This document shows positions 8,623-16,953 of a DNA stretch of 36,992 bases, one piece after another (the first letter of the stretch is position 1; every line of letters begins with the position of its first letter). The stretch comes from CAYSDH01 sp964429805. Lineage in GTDB: Bacteria > Bacteroidota > Bacteroidia > Flavobacteriales_D > JABDKJ01. The position numbers and the translations under genes were made by a program. The stretch spans positions 1 to 36,992 of the forward strand of contig CAYSDH010000028.1 in assembly GCA_964429805.1 (NCBI GenBank), given 5' to 3'. The notes below the pieces were generated by a model. That model was not told where the DNA came from. It saw only the letters and a list, made by a program, of their open reading frames with translations, and did no database searches.

Positions 8623-10122
8623 ATGGGCATCAAAGCATCTTTAAGTACGCTCTATGCTGACTTTATGGTCAAGAAGAGAGAGAAGTGGGTGAAGGAACCA
8701 CTAGTCACCCAAGAACGTTGTTTTAAAAGTCTAATTGAAGGAGGACGCAACACCGTGTTTGGTCGAGACCATGGGTTTGATTCTCTCAGCACGTATGACG
8801 ACTATGCCGCTGCGGTACCCGTAAAAGACTATGAGGCTGCACGGTCATATTTTGACCGCATTGCCCAGGGCGAATCTGACATTATGTGGCCAGGAAAGCC
8901 TCAATATCTGGCTAAGACTTCAGGCACTACTTCTGGCGCTAAGTACATACCGATTACCAAAGAGAGCATGCCTAGTCATATCGAATCGGCTAAAATGGCG
9001 CTCTTATCATACATACACCGCAGCAGAAAAACGGACTTTGTTAATGGGAAGATGATCTTTCTGCAGGGCAGCCCCGTACTTGAAAAAAACTATGGTATAC
9101 ATGTGGGCCGACTCTCAGGTATAGTCGCTCATCATGTGCCAAATTATCTACAGCGCAACAGAGTGCCGACATACGAGACCAACTGTATCGAAGACTGGGA
9201 AACGAAGGTAGATGCGATAGTCAAAGAGACTTGCAATCAAGACCTGCGCTTAATCAGTGGTATACCAAGCTGGGTTCAGATGTACATGGAGAGACTACTG
9301 GCGCATACGGGTAAGAAGACAGTGATGGAGGTGTTCCCAAACTTTAGTCTATTCGTGCATGGTGGTGTAAACTTTGCCCCCTACCGAGCGGTGTTTGATA
9401 AGATGATTGGAAAGCACGTAGAGACGGTCGAGCTGTTTCCCGCTTCTGAAGGATTCTTTGCCTATCAAGATGCGACTGAAGATGAGGGTCTTTTACTCGA
9501 ACTCGACTCGGGAATTTTTTATGAGTTCATTGCTGTAGAGGACTACGGTAAAGCCAATGCAAAAAGATGCTGGCTAGGAGACATAGAGCTTGGAAAAAAC
9601 TACGCCATGATTATCACTAGCAATGCTGGCCTGTGGTCATACGACCTTGGTGATACCGTGAAGTTTGTTTCTAAAGACCCATACCGCATAGTAGTCAGCG
9701 GCAGGGTGAAGCATTACACTTCGGCTTTTGGTGAGCATGTTATCGCAGAAGAGGTGGAGCATGCCATGCGTATGGCCATAGATAACTCTAATGCTGCGGT
9801 GAGAGAATTTCATGTTGCCCCGATGACAACGCCTGCAGAAGGTCTTCCTTATCACGAATGGTTGATTGAGTTTGACACCGTTCCCAATGATCTAACGTCA
9901 TTTGCCGCGGATATCGACAAGGCTATGGTAAGTCAAAACCCCTACTATGCGGACCTCATAAAAGGTGCAGTCTTGCGTCCGCTTTTGATAAGCCCTGTGT
10001 GCAAAGATGGCTTTAGAGGCATGATGGCAAAACGAGGAAAACTAGGCGGGCAGAACAAAGTGCCACGCTTGTCTAATGACCGGAAGGTGGCTGAGCTGCT
10101 TGGGGAGTTTTTAGTTGGTTAA
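8623..10122 (+). CDS. GH3-family adenylate-forming enzyme
   Basis: 499 residues, related to plant GH3 acyl-acid amido synthetases (the 'auxin-responsive promoter' family), which adenylate a carboxylate and pass it to an amine. The ATP-binding motif is TSGTTSGAKYIPIT (about 99-112). Further signatures are ELFPASEGFFAYQ (about 270-283) and WSYDLGDTVKFV (about 340). The N-terminus shows no signal peptide, so it is cytoplasmic. Bacterial members have no agreed substrate and none can be named here. It starts 3 bp after the M23 gene, so it is probably translated from the same mRNA. Transcription likely ends at the hairpin at 10302-10329. Confidence 0.9.
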   Translation: MGIKASLSTLYADFMVKKREKWVKEPLVTQERCFKSLIEGGRNTVFGRDHGFDSLSTYDDYAAAVPVKDYEAARSYFDRIAQGESDIMWPGKPQYLAKTSGTTSGAKYIPITKESMPSHIESAKMALLSYIHRSRKTDFVNGKMIFLQGSPVLEKNYGIHVGRLSGIVAHHVPNYLQRNRVPTYETNCIEDWETKVDAIVKETCNQDLRLISGIPSWVQMYMERLLAHTGKKTVMEVFPNFSLFVHGGVNFAPYRAVFDKMIGKHVETVELFPASEGFFAYQDATEDEGLLLELDSGIFYEFIAVEDYGKANAKRCWLGDIELGKNYAMIITSNAGLWSYDLGDTVKFVSKDPYRIVVSGRVKHYTSAFGEHVIAEEVEHAMRMAIDNSNAAVREFHVAPMTTPAEGLPYHEWLIEFDTVPNDLTSFAADIDKAMVSQNPYYADLIKGAVLRPLLISPVCKDGFRGMMAKRGKLGGQNKVPRLSNDRKVAELLGEFLVG

Positions 10123-10156
10123 TTTTTTTAGCGTAGTTCTGTAGTTGGGAGGTTCT

Positions 10157-10204
10157 GAGATTCTGAGATTGCGGGATACTGAGATTCTGGGATTCTGAGA
10201 TTGT
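10157..10204 (+). repeat. Tandem array of six 8-bp units (GRGATTCT)
   Basis: Six head-to-tail octamers: GAGATTCT, GAGATTGC, GGGATACT, GAGATTCT, GGGATTCT, GAGATTGT. It lies in the non-coding stretch after the GH3 stop and before the terminator. A purine-rich/pyrimidine-poor tail (to about 10260) follows. No gene is seen here. Confidence 0.85.
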
Positions 10205-10301
10205 TTTGGCTTGGCAGGTGGCTAGGTGTGTGGCTAAATGCGTGAGTTTGTGTTCGGGTGGCTCGATGCCACAGTTGGTTTTTGGACAAAAAACGCAATA
10301 A

Positions 10302-10329
10302 AAAAGCCCTTCATTTCTGAAGGGCTTTT
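10302..10329. terminator. Bidirectional rho-independent terminator
   Basis: A perfect 12-bp stem (AAAAGCCCTTCA / TGAAGGGCTTTT) with loop TTTC. T-rich arms on both strands make it usable by the plus-strand GH3 mRNA and by the minus-strand small gene ending at 10357. Confidence 0.88.
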
Positions 10330-10356
10330 ACGTTCCGGGGATGTCGTGGCACCAAC

Positions 10357-10509
10357 TCATCGGTCAGCGACAACTGTTGCGTTCATTATTTGAAGTCGAA
10401 GCTCTTGCACGGTGACCAAGTGTGCGATGTATTCGCTGATCTTTCCGTTTTGCATCAAATCAAGTGCTCTTGTCTTCGCTTCCATGTATCTTCTCTTTAG
10501 TTCTTTCAT
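10357..10509 (-). CDS. Small basic protein of 50 residues, unknown function
   Basis: An ATG (10509-10507) opens 50 codons ending with TGA at 10357. The protein starts MKELKRRYMEAKTRAL, continues with DLMQNGKISEYI and ends MNATVVADR. It is helical-looking, Lys/Arg-rich at the start and has no membrane segment. Support for it being real: it is followed 27 bp later by a strong terminator and sits alone in an otherwise gene-free stretch. The shape (basic helix, then a short amphipathic helix) resembles small uncharacterised Bacteroidota proteins. Function is unknown; a regulatory or nucleic-acid-binding role would be a guess. Confidence 0.65.
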   Translation of the reverse strand: MKELKRRYMEAKTRALDLMQNGKISEYIAHLVTVQELRLQIMNATVVADR

Positions 10510-10693
10510 GATATTTAGGTTTTATATGTTAGACATCAGGGTTAATTCAAATGGCGTGCCAAAGTCGTATCTATCTCATTACGTGACGAATACAATGACC
10601 CTAAAGACCATCAGCTTTTATTAAACGATGTATTTCAATAAGATATTTGAGGAAAATTAGCGTTTTCGACAGACACTATATTCAAGGGGATGA

Positions 10694-10717
10694 GTCTGTG
10701 AGCTCAGCCTCACAGAC
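10694..10717. repeat. Inverted repeat downstream of the response regulator gene
   Basis: GTCTGTGAG and CTCACAGAC form a perfect 9-bp stem around a 6-base loop, about 50 bp beyond the stop of the minus-strand regulator gene. There is no T-run on either side, so it is a weak terminator candidate at best; it may instead stabilise the mRNA 3' end. Confidence 0.5.
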
Positions 10718-10769
10718 ATGTCATACTCAACTATGTCTGAACCATAAGAAGATGAATGATGTGGGTTGT

Positions 10770-11945
10770 TTATTTCCCAGCCGGAATGACATAGGCCTTC
10801 ACGTCCTTGTCAGAGATCTCTTCGCCACCAAGTATTACAAGGCGCTCGATCACATTGCGCAACTCACGGATGTTACCAGTCCAGTCATATTTCTGAAGCT
10901 CTTTGATGGCTGCCGCTGAGATACTCTTTCGCGGTTGACCATAGTCTTCTGCCACCTTGTCTAAAAAGAAATCAGACAGAAGAGGGATGTCTTCTTTTCT
11001 GTCATTGAGCGAAGGCACATGAATTAAAATCACACTAAGTCTATGATAAAGGTCTTCGCGGAAGTTGTTTTCAGCTATCTCCTTTTTCAAGTCCTTGTTA
11101 GTGGCTGCCAATATGCGGACGTTCACTTTGATGTCCTTGTCTCCTCCTACCCTGCTGATTCTGTTTTCTTGAAGTGCTCTCAGCACTTTGGCCTGAGCAC
11201 TTGCGCTCATGTCTCCTATCTCATCAAGAAATAATGTTCCGCCATCGGCTTGCTCAAACTTTCCTTTACGCTGCTTAATGGCCGAAGTAAAGGCACCTTT
11301 TTCATGACCAAACAACTCACTCTCTATCAACTCAGACGGGATGGCCGCACAGTTCACCTCCACAAATGGAGCCTTAGCACGAGCGCTGTGGTTATGTAGC
11401 TGTCGCGCCACTAGTTCTTTACCAGACCCATTACCACCTGTGATTAGCACACGTGCATCAGAAGGAGCGACTTTATCTATCATCTCCTTAATATCTGAAA
11501 TGGCCTTAGACTCACCGATGATGTCGGAGCTGAGCTTCTTATTTATTTTCCTTTTGAGAACCTTTGTTTCTTCTACCAGTGTAGACTGGTCTAGGGCATT
11601 TCTCAAGGTGACCAGAATGCGGTTTAAGTCCAGCGGTTTTTGGATAAAATCAAAGGCACCGTTTTTTAGAGACTCCACAGCGGTCTCTACATTACCATGA
11701 CCTGATATCATGACCACTGGAGTGTCGTATCCCTTCTCTTTAATTTTGCCCAGCACTTCTATACCGTCCATCTTGGGCATCTTGATGTCGCAGAGCACGA
11801 TGTCATATTTTTTCTTAGCCATGAGGCCAAGACCCTTTATACCATCTTCGGCCTCATCAACCTTAAATTTCTCGTACTCTAAAATCTCCTTGAGCGTTCC
11901 TCGGATACTCTTCTCATCATCAATTATCAGTATGCTGTGTGACAT
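10770..11945 (-). CDS. NtrC-type sigma-54 activator lacking a DNA-binding domain
   Basis: 391 residues: a receiver domain (1-120; acidic pocket Asp9/Asp10, phospho-acceptor Asp53, Lys103) and a sigma-54 AAA+ domain (about 140-372; Walker A GGNGSGKE at 170-177, Walker B GGTLFLDEIGD at 235-245, FREDLYHRL arginine-finger region, GNIRELRN sensor II). It stops about 20 residues after the AAA+ domain, so the usual Fis-type helix-turn-helix is absent; NtrC relatives are about 450-480 residues. The sigma-54 contact loop reads GAFTSA (217-222) instead of GAFTGA. It is monocistronic, divergent from the T9SS protein gene, and no histidine kinase is adjacent. Its target promoters are not visible here. 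Confidence 0.93.
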   Translation of the reverse strand: MSHSILIIDDEKSIRGTLKEILEYEKFKVDEAEDGIKGLGLMAKKKYDIVLCDIKMPKMDGIEVLGKIKEKGYDTPVVMISGHGNVETAVESLKNGAFDFIQKPLDLNRILVTLRNALDQSTLVEETKVLKRKINKKLSSDIIGESKAISDIKEMIDKVAPSDARVLITGGNGSGKELVARQLHNHSARAKAPFVEVNCAAIPSELIESELFGHEKGAFTSAIKQRKGKFEQADGGTLFLDEIGDMSASAQAKVLRALQENRISRVGGDKDIKVNVRILAATNKDLKKEIAENNFREDLYHRLSVILIHVPSLNDRKEDIPLLSDFFLDKVAEDYGQPRKSISAAAIKELQKYDWTGNIRELRNVIERLVILGGEEISDKDVKAYVIPAGK

Positions 11946-12027
11946 TATAGCTGCTTTTGAATCGGTGAAAGTACAAATCTGATGCCGCTATGAGATTCGT
12001 TTGGGAATCGTAGTTTTTGCAAAAGGG

Positions 12028-12063
12028 AATTACCTTTTTCGCAGGTAAAACAATTACCTTTTT
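12028..12063 (+). repeat. Pair of 12-bp direct repeats in a divergent promoter region
   Basis: AATTACCTTTTT occurs at 12028-12039 and again at 12052-12063, 24 bp apart (start to start). Between them GGTAA (12044-12048) pairs with TTACC (12054-12058). They lie 23-58 bp before the ATG at 12086, between that gene and the divergent response regulator. They could be a regulator-binding site, or just AT-rich sequence. Confidence 0.5.
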
Positions 12064-12085
12064 GCACACCAAAAACAATTCCACG

Positions 12086-13657
12086 ATGAAACCAATCCTG
12101 GCCGCTTTAGTGCTCACCGTATTAATCTCTAATCAATTAGCCGGGCAAAACTGGGCCCCTATCAACTCGGCAGAAAAATTTCATTATACAGATGGAGTGG
12201 GCGCGCTAATTTCAAATACGCTGTTTGTCGATTCCGTTTTAATTAGCGGGAATGACTCCTTGTTTTATTTGAACCTCATACTCTCAGCTTGCAACACGTG
12301 CGACATCACGTCCTTTGGCTTAAGTCCCAATTTGTGCAACTCCTCAGAATGTGTTTTAGAAAAGAATCAGTCTCAATTTATGGGGTCTACTATTCAAGTG
12401 TCTGATAACGCTTGGTCCTTCATTTTAGACTCAGACACAATTATCATAAAGCCTCAAGAGGGACTAGGAGAAACATGGACTTATGACAATCAGTCCATAG
12501 CTGAAGTAGTGGAATTAGACTTTGTAGAGGTTTTCACTGGGGTGTTTGATTCAACCAAAACAATACTTTGCACAAATGGAGATGAGTATTTACTAAGCAA
12601 ACAGCATGGTTTTATATCGTGGTCTCGTGATGCTGATGACTTTGAACTGAGTGGAATTCAAGAAAGAAATCTTGGAGCACTAATGCCAAGCTTTGAGAGT
12701 GTATTTGATTTCGAAGTGGGGGATGTATTAGAATATCGATTTCTGGTGGGTGATGAAAGCGCGCCAGGTAGCAGTCGTGGAGAGTTCAAAAGAAGTATTA
12801 CAGCCGTTGAGAATTACACCGATTCTGTGAAAATATGGTTTGAATTAGCTATTCATACTCAAACAACTACGTTGACTTTTCCGGGGTCCAACATCGAAGA
12901 TGATTATCTATTGATTGAAGATTCCATGATAATCTACTCGTGCTCATCGATTTTCGACCATCATGTAAATCAGCGCGTGGATATATGGAACACTCAATGC
13001 ACGTATAACTCCTCACAGGGGCTTAATGAGTTTCAAGACCCCTATTCGTGTCTAGTCAGCATTGACTCATTGGATTCTCGACTAATTCTATCTCTTGGGG
13101 TAAACCTGGATTTTTACAGCCCACAAATAGACTCTTTCATGGCCGCAGGCAACAACATTTCAATCCAAAATTTATATGGCGAATATGAATTTTTAGCTCA
13201 GGAATTTTGGATTTTGGATGATATGAATCAGGACTTCGGAAATTCTCCAGCTAGTTTTCAGGGAATTGCATTCGGGGATGGCATAGGGCGTACATCATTC
13301 CATTGGGGAAATGACTTTAACATGTACTCAGAAAAACTAGTAGGGTTTGTAAAAAATGGAGATACAACAGGTGTCATCACTCCGAACAACATCTTGTTAT
13401 CGCTTTCTGTCAATGAAGGAAGAGAACTTGCGCTTTTCCCAAATCCAGCGAGGGATTATATTTCAATTAAAACTCCACAAGAAATCACTTATGAATTGCA
13501 TTTTCTAGATCAACTAGGAAGGTCCGTTCTGGTTAAATCCGGTGCTGGGGATTCTGGATTGAATAGAGTAGATATTTCGGGATTAAGTAATGGAGTATAT
13601 CTTGTTCATCTTATGGCCGATAATAAAATCTGGTCAAACAAACTCATAAAACAGTAG
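12086..13657 (+). CDS. Secreted protein with T9SS C-terminal sorting domain, function unknown
   Basis: 523 residues from MKPILAALVLTVLISNQ, chosen because it gives a standard signal peptide (cleavage likely after LAGQ); an in-frame start at 12017 would add 23 residues before it and spoil the signal. The C-terminal about 75 residues are a type A T9SS sorting domain: LFPNPARDYISI, LDQLGRSVL, then LSNGVYLVHL ending in NKLIKQ. The middle (about 25-440) is acidic and Ser/Asp-rich, with a cysteine cluster near CNTCDITSF, and has no recognised catalytic motif. It is predicted to cross the outer membrane and stay on the surface or be released. The next gene is convergent, 1 bp away. Confidence 0.85.
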   Translation: MKPILAALVLTVLISNQLAGQNWAPINSAEKFHYTDGVGALISNTLFVDSVLISGNDSLFYLNLILSACNTCDITSFGLSPNLCNSSECVLEKNQSQFMGSTIQVSDNAWSFILDSDTIIIKPQEGLGETWTYDNQSIAEVVELDFVEVFTGVFDSTKTILCTNGDEYLLSKQHGFISWSRDADDFELSGIQERNLGALMPSFESVFDFEVGDVLEYRFLVGDESAPGSSRGEFKRSITAVENYTDSVKIWFELAIHTQTTTLTFPGSNIEDDYLLIEDSMIIYSCSSIFDHHVNQRVDIWNTQCTYNSSQGLNEFQDPYSCLVSIDSLDSRLILSLGVNLDFYSPQIDSFMAAGNNISIQNLYGEYEFLAQEFWILDDMNQDFGNSPASFQGIAFGDGIGRTSFHWGNDFNMYSEKLVGFVKNGDTTGVITPNNILLSLSVNEGRELALFPNPARDYISIKTPQEITYELHFLDQLGRSVLVKSGAGDSGLNRVDISGLSNGVYLVHLMADNKIWSNKLIKQ

Positions 13658-13658
13658 C

Positions 13659-14567
13659 CTAAATCATCTCACTTAACACGCCTTCTTTTAGGGCAAAGGT
13701 GGTGCGATGTATTGTGTTAATCTCAGCGTGCTTGAGCACCAGGTCAATCATTAGCGCTGAATAAGGAATAGTCTCCACTCTGTCTGCCACTAAGCCTACG
13801 ATTTCTTTTCGCACTTCAGAATTTGAGCGCCTGAGCGTATGGCTTAGTTCGGAGTAAAGCGTCAAGTCTATTTCATCATACACCGGGTCAACCTTATCAA
13901 TGTCGCCCTTGGCAAGCATGAGATTGATGCTGTTAAATGACCCCGAGGCACCAATCATTCTTTTGACTGGAAAGCGCTCCAATACTTCCCACAACTCAGA
14001 CATATCAGTAGTCAATGCCTCATTCATCATGCCTTCTTGACTCTCTGTAAACGGATCACTTGCTGCAAAACGCTCCATCAATCGAGTCACGCCCAGGTCA
14101 TAACTCTTCATCCAAAAGATCTCTTCTTCATCTGCCAGAATAAACTCTGTACTGCCTCCACCAATGTCCATGATTAAAGCAGGTCCGTCATCCAATAATC
14201 CAGTGAGATTGACACCCTTGCAGATTAACTCTGCCTCTCTGTTTCCATCAATCACTTCGATGTCGAGGTCCAATTCTCTTTTAATTCTATCTACGAATTC
14301 TTGTCCGTTAGAAGCAGACCTTACAGCAGAAGTAGCGGTAATTTTTAAGCGTTGCACTTGGGCTATTTCACATGCCACACGATGTCTTTTGAGTGCTTGA
14401 AAACCGCGTTCCATCGCTTCATCAGTAAGTCTATTATCCTTCATACCACCTTTGGCCAGTTTAGCTGGAATACGCTCAAAGTGCAGACGGTCAAATCCTT
14501 CTTCAGTTATTTCTGCAATTAGCAGATTAATGGTGTTTGACCCTATGTCAATGACGGCTATCGGCAT
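13659..14567 (-). CDS. Ppx/GppA-family phosphatase (exopolyphosphatase or pppGpp hydrolase)
   Basis: 302 residues, the short form with only the two actin-like ATPase subdomains; E. coli Ppx and GppA are about 500 residues with extra C-terminal domains. Signatures: AVIDIGSNTINLL (about 4-16), the second phosphate motif LIMDIGGGSTEFIL (about 130-143) and GASGSFNSIN (about 208). It cleaves terminal phosphate from polyphosphate or pppGpp; sequence alone cannot decide which. It lies 7 bp after the ABC-2 permease gene, as the last gene of the run starting at the RND exporter or the prenyl synthase. It converges with the T9SS protein gene, 1 bp away. Confidence 0.9.
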   Translation of the reverse strand: MPIAVIDIGSNTINLLIAEITEEGFDRLHFERIPAKLAKGGMKDNRLTDEAMERGFQALKRHRVACEIAQVQRLKITATSAVRSASNGQEFVDRIKRELDLDIEVIDGNREAELICKGVNLTGLLDDGPALIMDIGGGSTEFILADEEEIFWMKSYDLGVTRLMERFAASDPFTESQEGMMNEALTTDMSELWEVLERFPVKRMIGASGSFNSINLMLAKGDIDKVDPVYDEIDLTLYSELSHTLRRSNSEVRKEIVGLVADRVETIPYSALMIDLVLKHAEINTIHRTTFALKEGVLSEMI

Positions 14568-14574
14568 GCGAAAA

Positions 14575-15915
14575 TCAGTAGTATCTCACCCATTTCCAGA
14601 GCTCCTTGTAGCCCACTTTCTTACCATACATGAGTATACCCACTCGGTATATTCTGCCAGCCAGCCACACAGTGAACAGGAACCCACCAATGAGTAAGGC
14701 CATGGACAAGCCAATGGATAGCCAGTCTATGGGTTCATACCCTAGGGCCATGGAGCCCACGCGCACCATCATGACTACAGGCGAAGTAAACGGTATGATA
14801 CTGCACCAATAGATGACACTCGAGGCGGGATTAGTAAAGGCCATGGACGAGACGATGTAGCCAAACATGAGCGGCATAATCATCGGCATCATAAACTGTT
14901 GGCTGTCTGTCTCACTGTCCACTGCTGAACCTACTGCTGCAAAGAGGGCCCCGTACATCAAGTATCCACCAATGAAGTAAAAGAGAAACATGCCTATCAA
15001 AAAGACCCAGTTGACTTGATGCATAAGCTTAAATAAGATGGCAACCGGATTTTCATCCACCTTCATCTCGCTCATCACTTCAGACATGGCATCGGCACTC
15101 ATCTGCTGATCAACTAGTGCAGAAGGGTCACCATAGGCATCACCGAGTACTACTCCGGCAACAGAATAAAGCACCCCAGATAAGATTACCCACAACAGAA
15201 ACTGGGTTAGTCCGACTAAGGCGACTCCAATGATTTTACCCAGCATGAGTTGAAATGGCTTCACTGATGAGACGATTACTTCGACAATTCGACTTGTCTT
15301 TTCTTCCATCACTCCGCGCATAATCTGAGCGCCATACATGAATACGAATATGAAAATCATGATACTCATGACGAAGCCCACCATGGCACCCGTTTCGGAG
15401 TCGGTGTTCTTGTCGACATTATCAATGTCAAACTTTACTATACCAATGGGCGTTGTGATGCTCTCATACAGCTCACGGTCTATGTTGTTTTTCTGAAGTT
15501 TTGCTCGCTCAAAGCTCTTTTCCAGCGCATTTGAAATGTTACCCGTAACGATGGCTCCGGGCTGTTCTTTGTAATACATGTTGACCTTTGTGGTGCGCAG
15601 AAGGGCCTCGTTCAAGTCAATTTTTAAATCATATGGCGACTCTTTGAACTCCTCGTCAGACATAGACCCATCATGAAAATGGTAATTGATTTGACTGCTG
15701 TCTTCAAAGTCTGTTTTCTCTATGACGACACCAAAGATTCCTTCTTGATCTGTCAGCACCAGGTCGTACGTTTTTGAGTCGTTGACGCCCAAATAAATTG
15801 CACCAGCCATAAACCCTACGAAAAGTATGGGCCCTAAAATGGTCATGATGATAAAGGACTTTTTCTTCACCCTCGTCCAGTACTCCCTTCCTATAATGAG
15901 TTTAATCTTATCCAT
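14575..15915 (-). CDS. ABC-2 type transporter permease (NatB-like)
   Basis: 446 residues: a first membrane helix at about 20-42, then a large periplasmic domain (about 43-175), then five further membrane segments (about 178-200, 225-250, 305-330, 345-370 and 410-430). MRGVMEEKTSRIVEVIVSS (about 203-221) is the conserved cytoplasmic motif of the NatB/ABC-2 family that contacts the ATPase. The start ATG overlaps the last base of the ATPase stop codon (TGATG), a sign of coupled translation. Substrate unknown; relatives export Na+ or drugs. Confidence 0.9.
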   Translation of the reverse strand: MDKIKLIIGREYWTRVKKKSFIIMTILGPILFVGFMAGAIYLGVNDSKTYDLVLTDQEGIFGVVIEKTDFEDSSQINYHFHDGSMSDEEFKESPYDLKIDLNEALLRTTKVNMYYKEQPGAIVTGNISNALEKSFERAKLQKNNIDRELYESITTPIGIVKFDIDNVDKNTDSETGAMVGFVMSIMIFIFVFMYGAQIMRGVMEEKTSRIVEVIVSSVKPFQLMLGKIIGVALVGLTQFLLWVILSGVLYSVAGVVLGDAYGDPSALVDQQMSADAMSEVMSEMKVDENPVAILFKLMHQVNWVFLIGMFLFYFIGGYLMYGALFAAVGSAVDSETDSQQFMMPMIMPLMFGYIVSSMAFTNPASSVIYWCSIIPFTSPVVMMVRVGSMALGYEPIDWLSIGLSMALLIGGFLFTVWLAGRIYRVGILMYGKKVGYKELWKWVRYY

Positions 15916-16838
15916 CAGTGCATTGTTTTTTGACCTTGCACCGCTTCGATGAAGATGTCATTCATACTCGGGATCACCTCTTTTACTCCTTGCACCTGCA
16001 CATGACTTAAGACGGTTGAAAGCAGATCATTGAGTTTCATTCCATCAAGAAGTCTCACTCTTGCTCTCACTATTTTCTCTTCATCTATGTGCTTGTCTAT
16101 GAGTTCAAACCCTGTCCAAAGGGCATTTGTGAAGCCCATCACTTCCCCTTTAAACCAGATGTCATACTCGTCCTTTTTATACTCGTTTTTGACATCTCTA
16201 ACGGTACCGTTTAGGATGACTTTACCTTGATTAATTAGCGCAATGTCATCACATATTTCTTCAACTGAGCCCATGTTGTGGGTAGATAACATAATTGTGG
16301 CTCCTTCTTCTCTAATGCGCATAATCTCTGAGCGTATCAGACTTGCATTGATGGGGTCAAATCCACTAAACGGCTCATCGAGAATCAACAATTTTGGCTC
16401 ATGAAGCACGGTGGTGATAAACTGAACTTTCTGGGCCATTCCCTTTGACAAATCTTCAATTGGCTTCTTCCACCAACCTAACATGTCAAAGCGCTCAAAC
16501 CATACTCTCAGTTTTTTCTTGGCTTCACTGGCACTCATCCCCTTCAGTTGAGCAAGATACAAGGCTTGCTCACCTACTTTCATTTTCTTGTAGAGTCCTC
16601 TTTCTTCTGGCAGGTAGCCGATCATGCCAATATGGCTTCTGTTTAGCGCCTCATCATTCAGAAAAATCTTACCCTCATCAGGCCCGGTAATCTGATTTAT
16701 AATACGAATCAGCGAGGTCTTACCAGCTCCGTTTGGACCAAGCAAGCCAAAAATTCGCTTCTCATCGACCTGAATGCTGACTTTGTCTAGGGCTTTATGA
16801 TCCCTGTACCTCTTGACAATATGTTCTACTCTGAGCAA
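15915..16838 (-). CDS. ABC transporter ATP-binding protein (NatA-like)
   Basis: 307 residues: Walker A GPNGAGKTS (about 34-42), signature DLSKGMAQKVQF (about 128-139), Walker B LLILDEPFSGFDP (about 152-164), switch His in STHNMGS. A C-terminal extension (about 225-307) is typical of ATPases paired with ABC-2 permeases. The start is TTG at 16838 (reading MLRVEHIVK); no in-frame ATG precedes it. A near-consensus -7 element, TAGATTCG, lies at 16866-16873 on the minus strand. It overlaps the permease gene by 1 bp; together they form one exporter. Confidence 0.92.
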   Translation of the reverse strand: MLRVEHIVKRYRDHKALDKVSIQVDEKRIFGLLGPNGAGKTSLIRIINQITGPDEGKIFLNDEALNRSHIGMIGYLPEERGLYKKMKVGEQALYLAQLKGMSASEAKKKLRVWFERFDMLGWWKKPIEDLSKGMAQKVQFITTVLHEPKLLILDEPFSGFDPINASLIRSEIMRIREEGATIMLSTHNMGSVEEICDDIALINQGKVILNGTVRDVKNEYKKDEYDIWFKGEVMGFTNALWTGFELIDKHIDEEKIVRARVRLLDGMKLNDLLSTVLSHVQVQGVKEVIPSMNDIFIEAVQGQKTMH

Positions 16839-16953
16839 GGTGTTGAATTTAGTTTTTGACTAATACGAATCTAAGTAAGAGAAGCTAAGAATCTTAATAA
16901 TTCCGATAAGCCGTTACTTGAAGTGAAAATCGGACTACTGATTAGATGAACGG

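Noticed and set aside
10412..10624. Plus-strand 70-codon ORF over the small minus-strand gene
   Set aside because: It lies antisense to the 50-residue gene, has an unusual composition and no start signal; the minus-strand reading has a terminator.
10694..10717. Terminator of the response regulator gene
   Set aside because: A good 9-bp stem, but no T-run on either strand; kept only as an inverted repeat.
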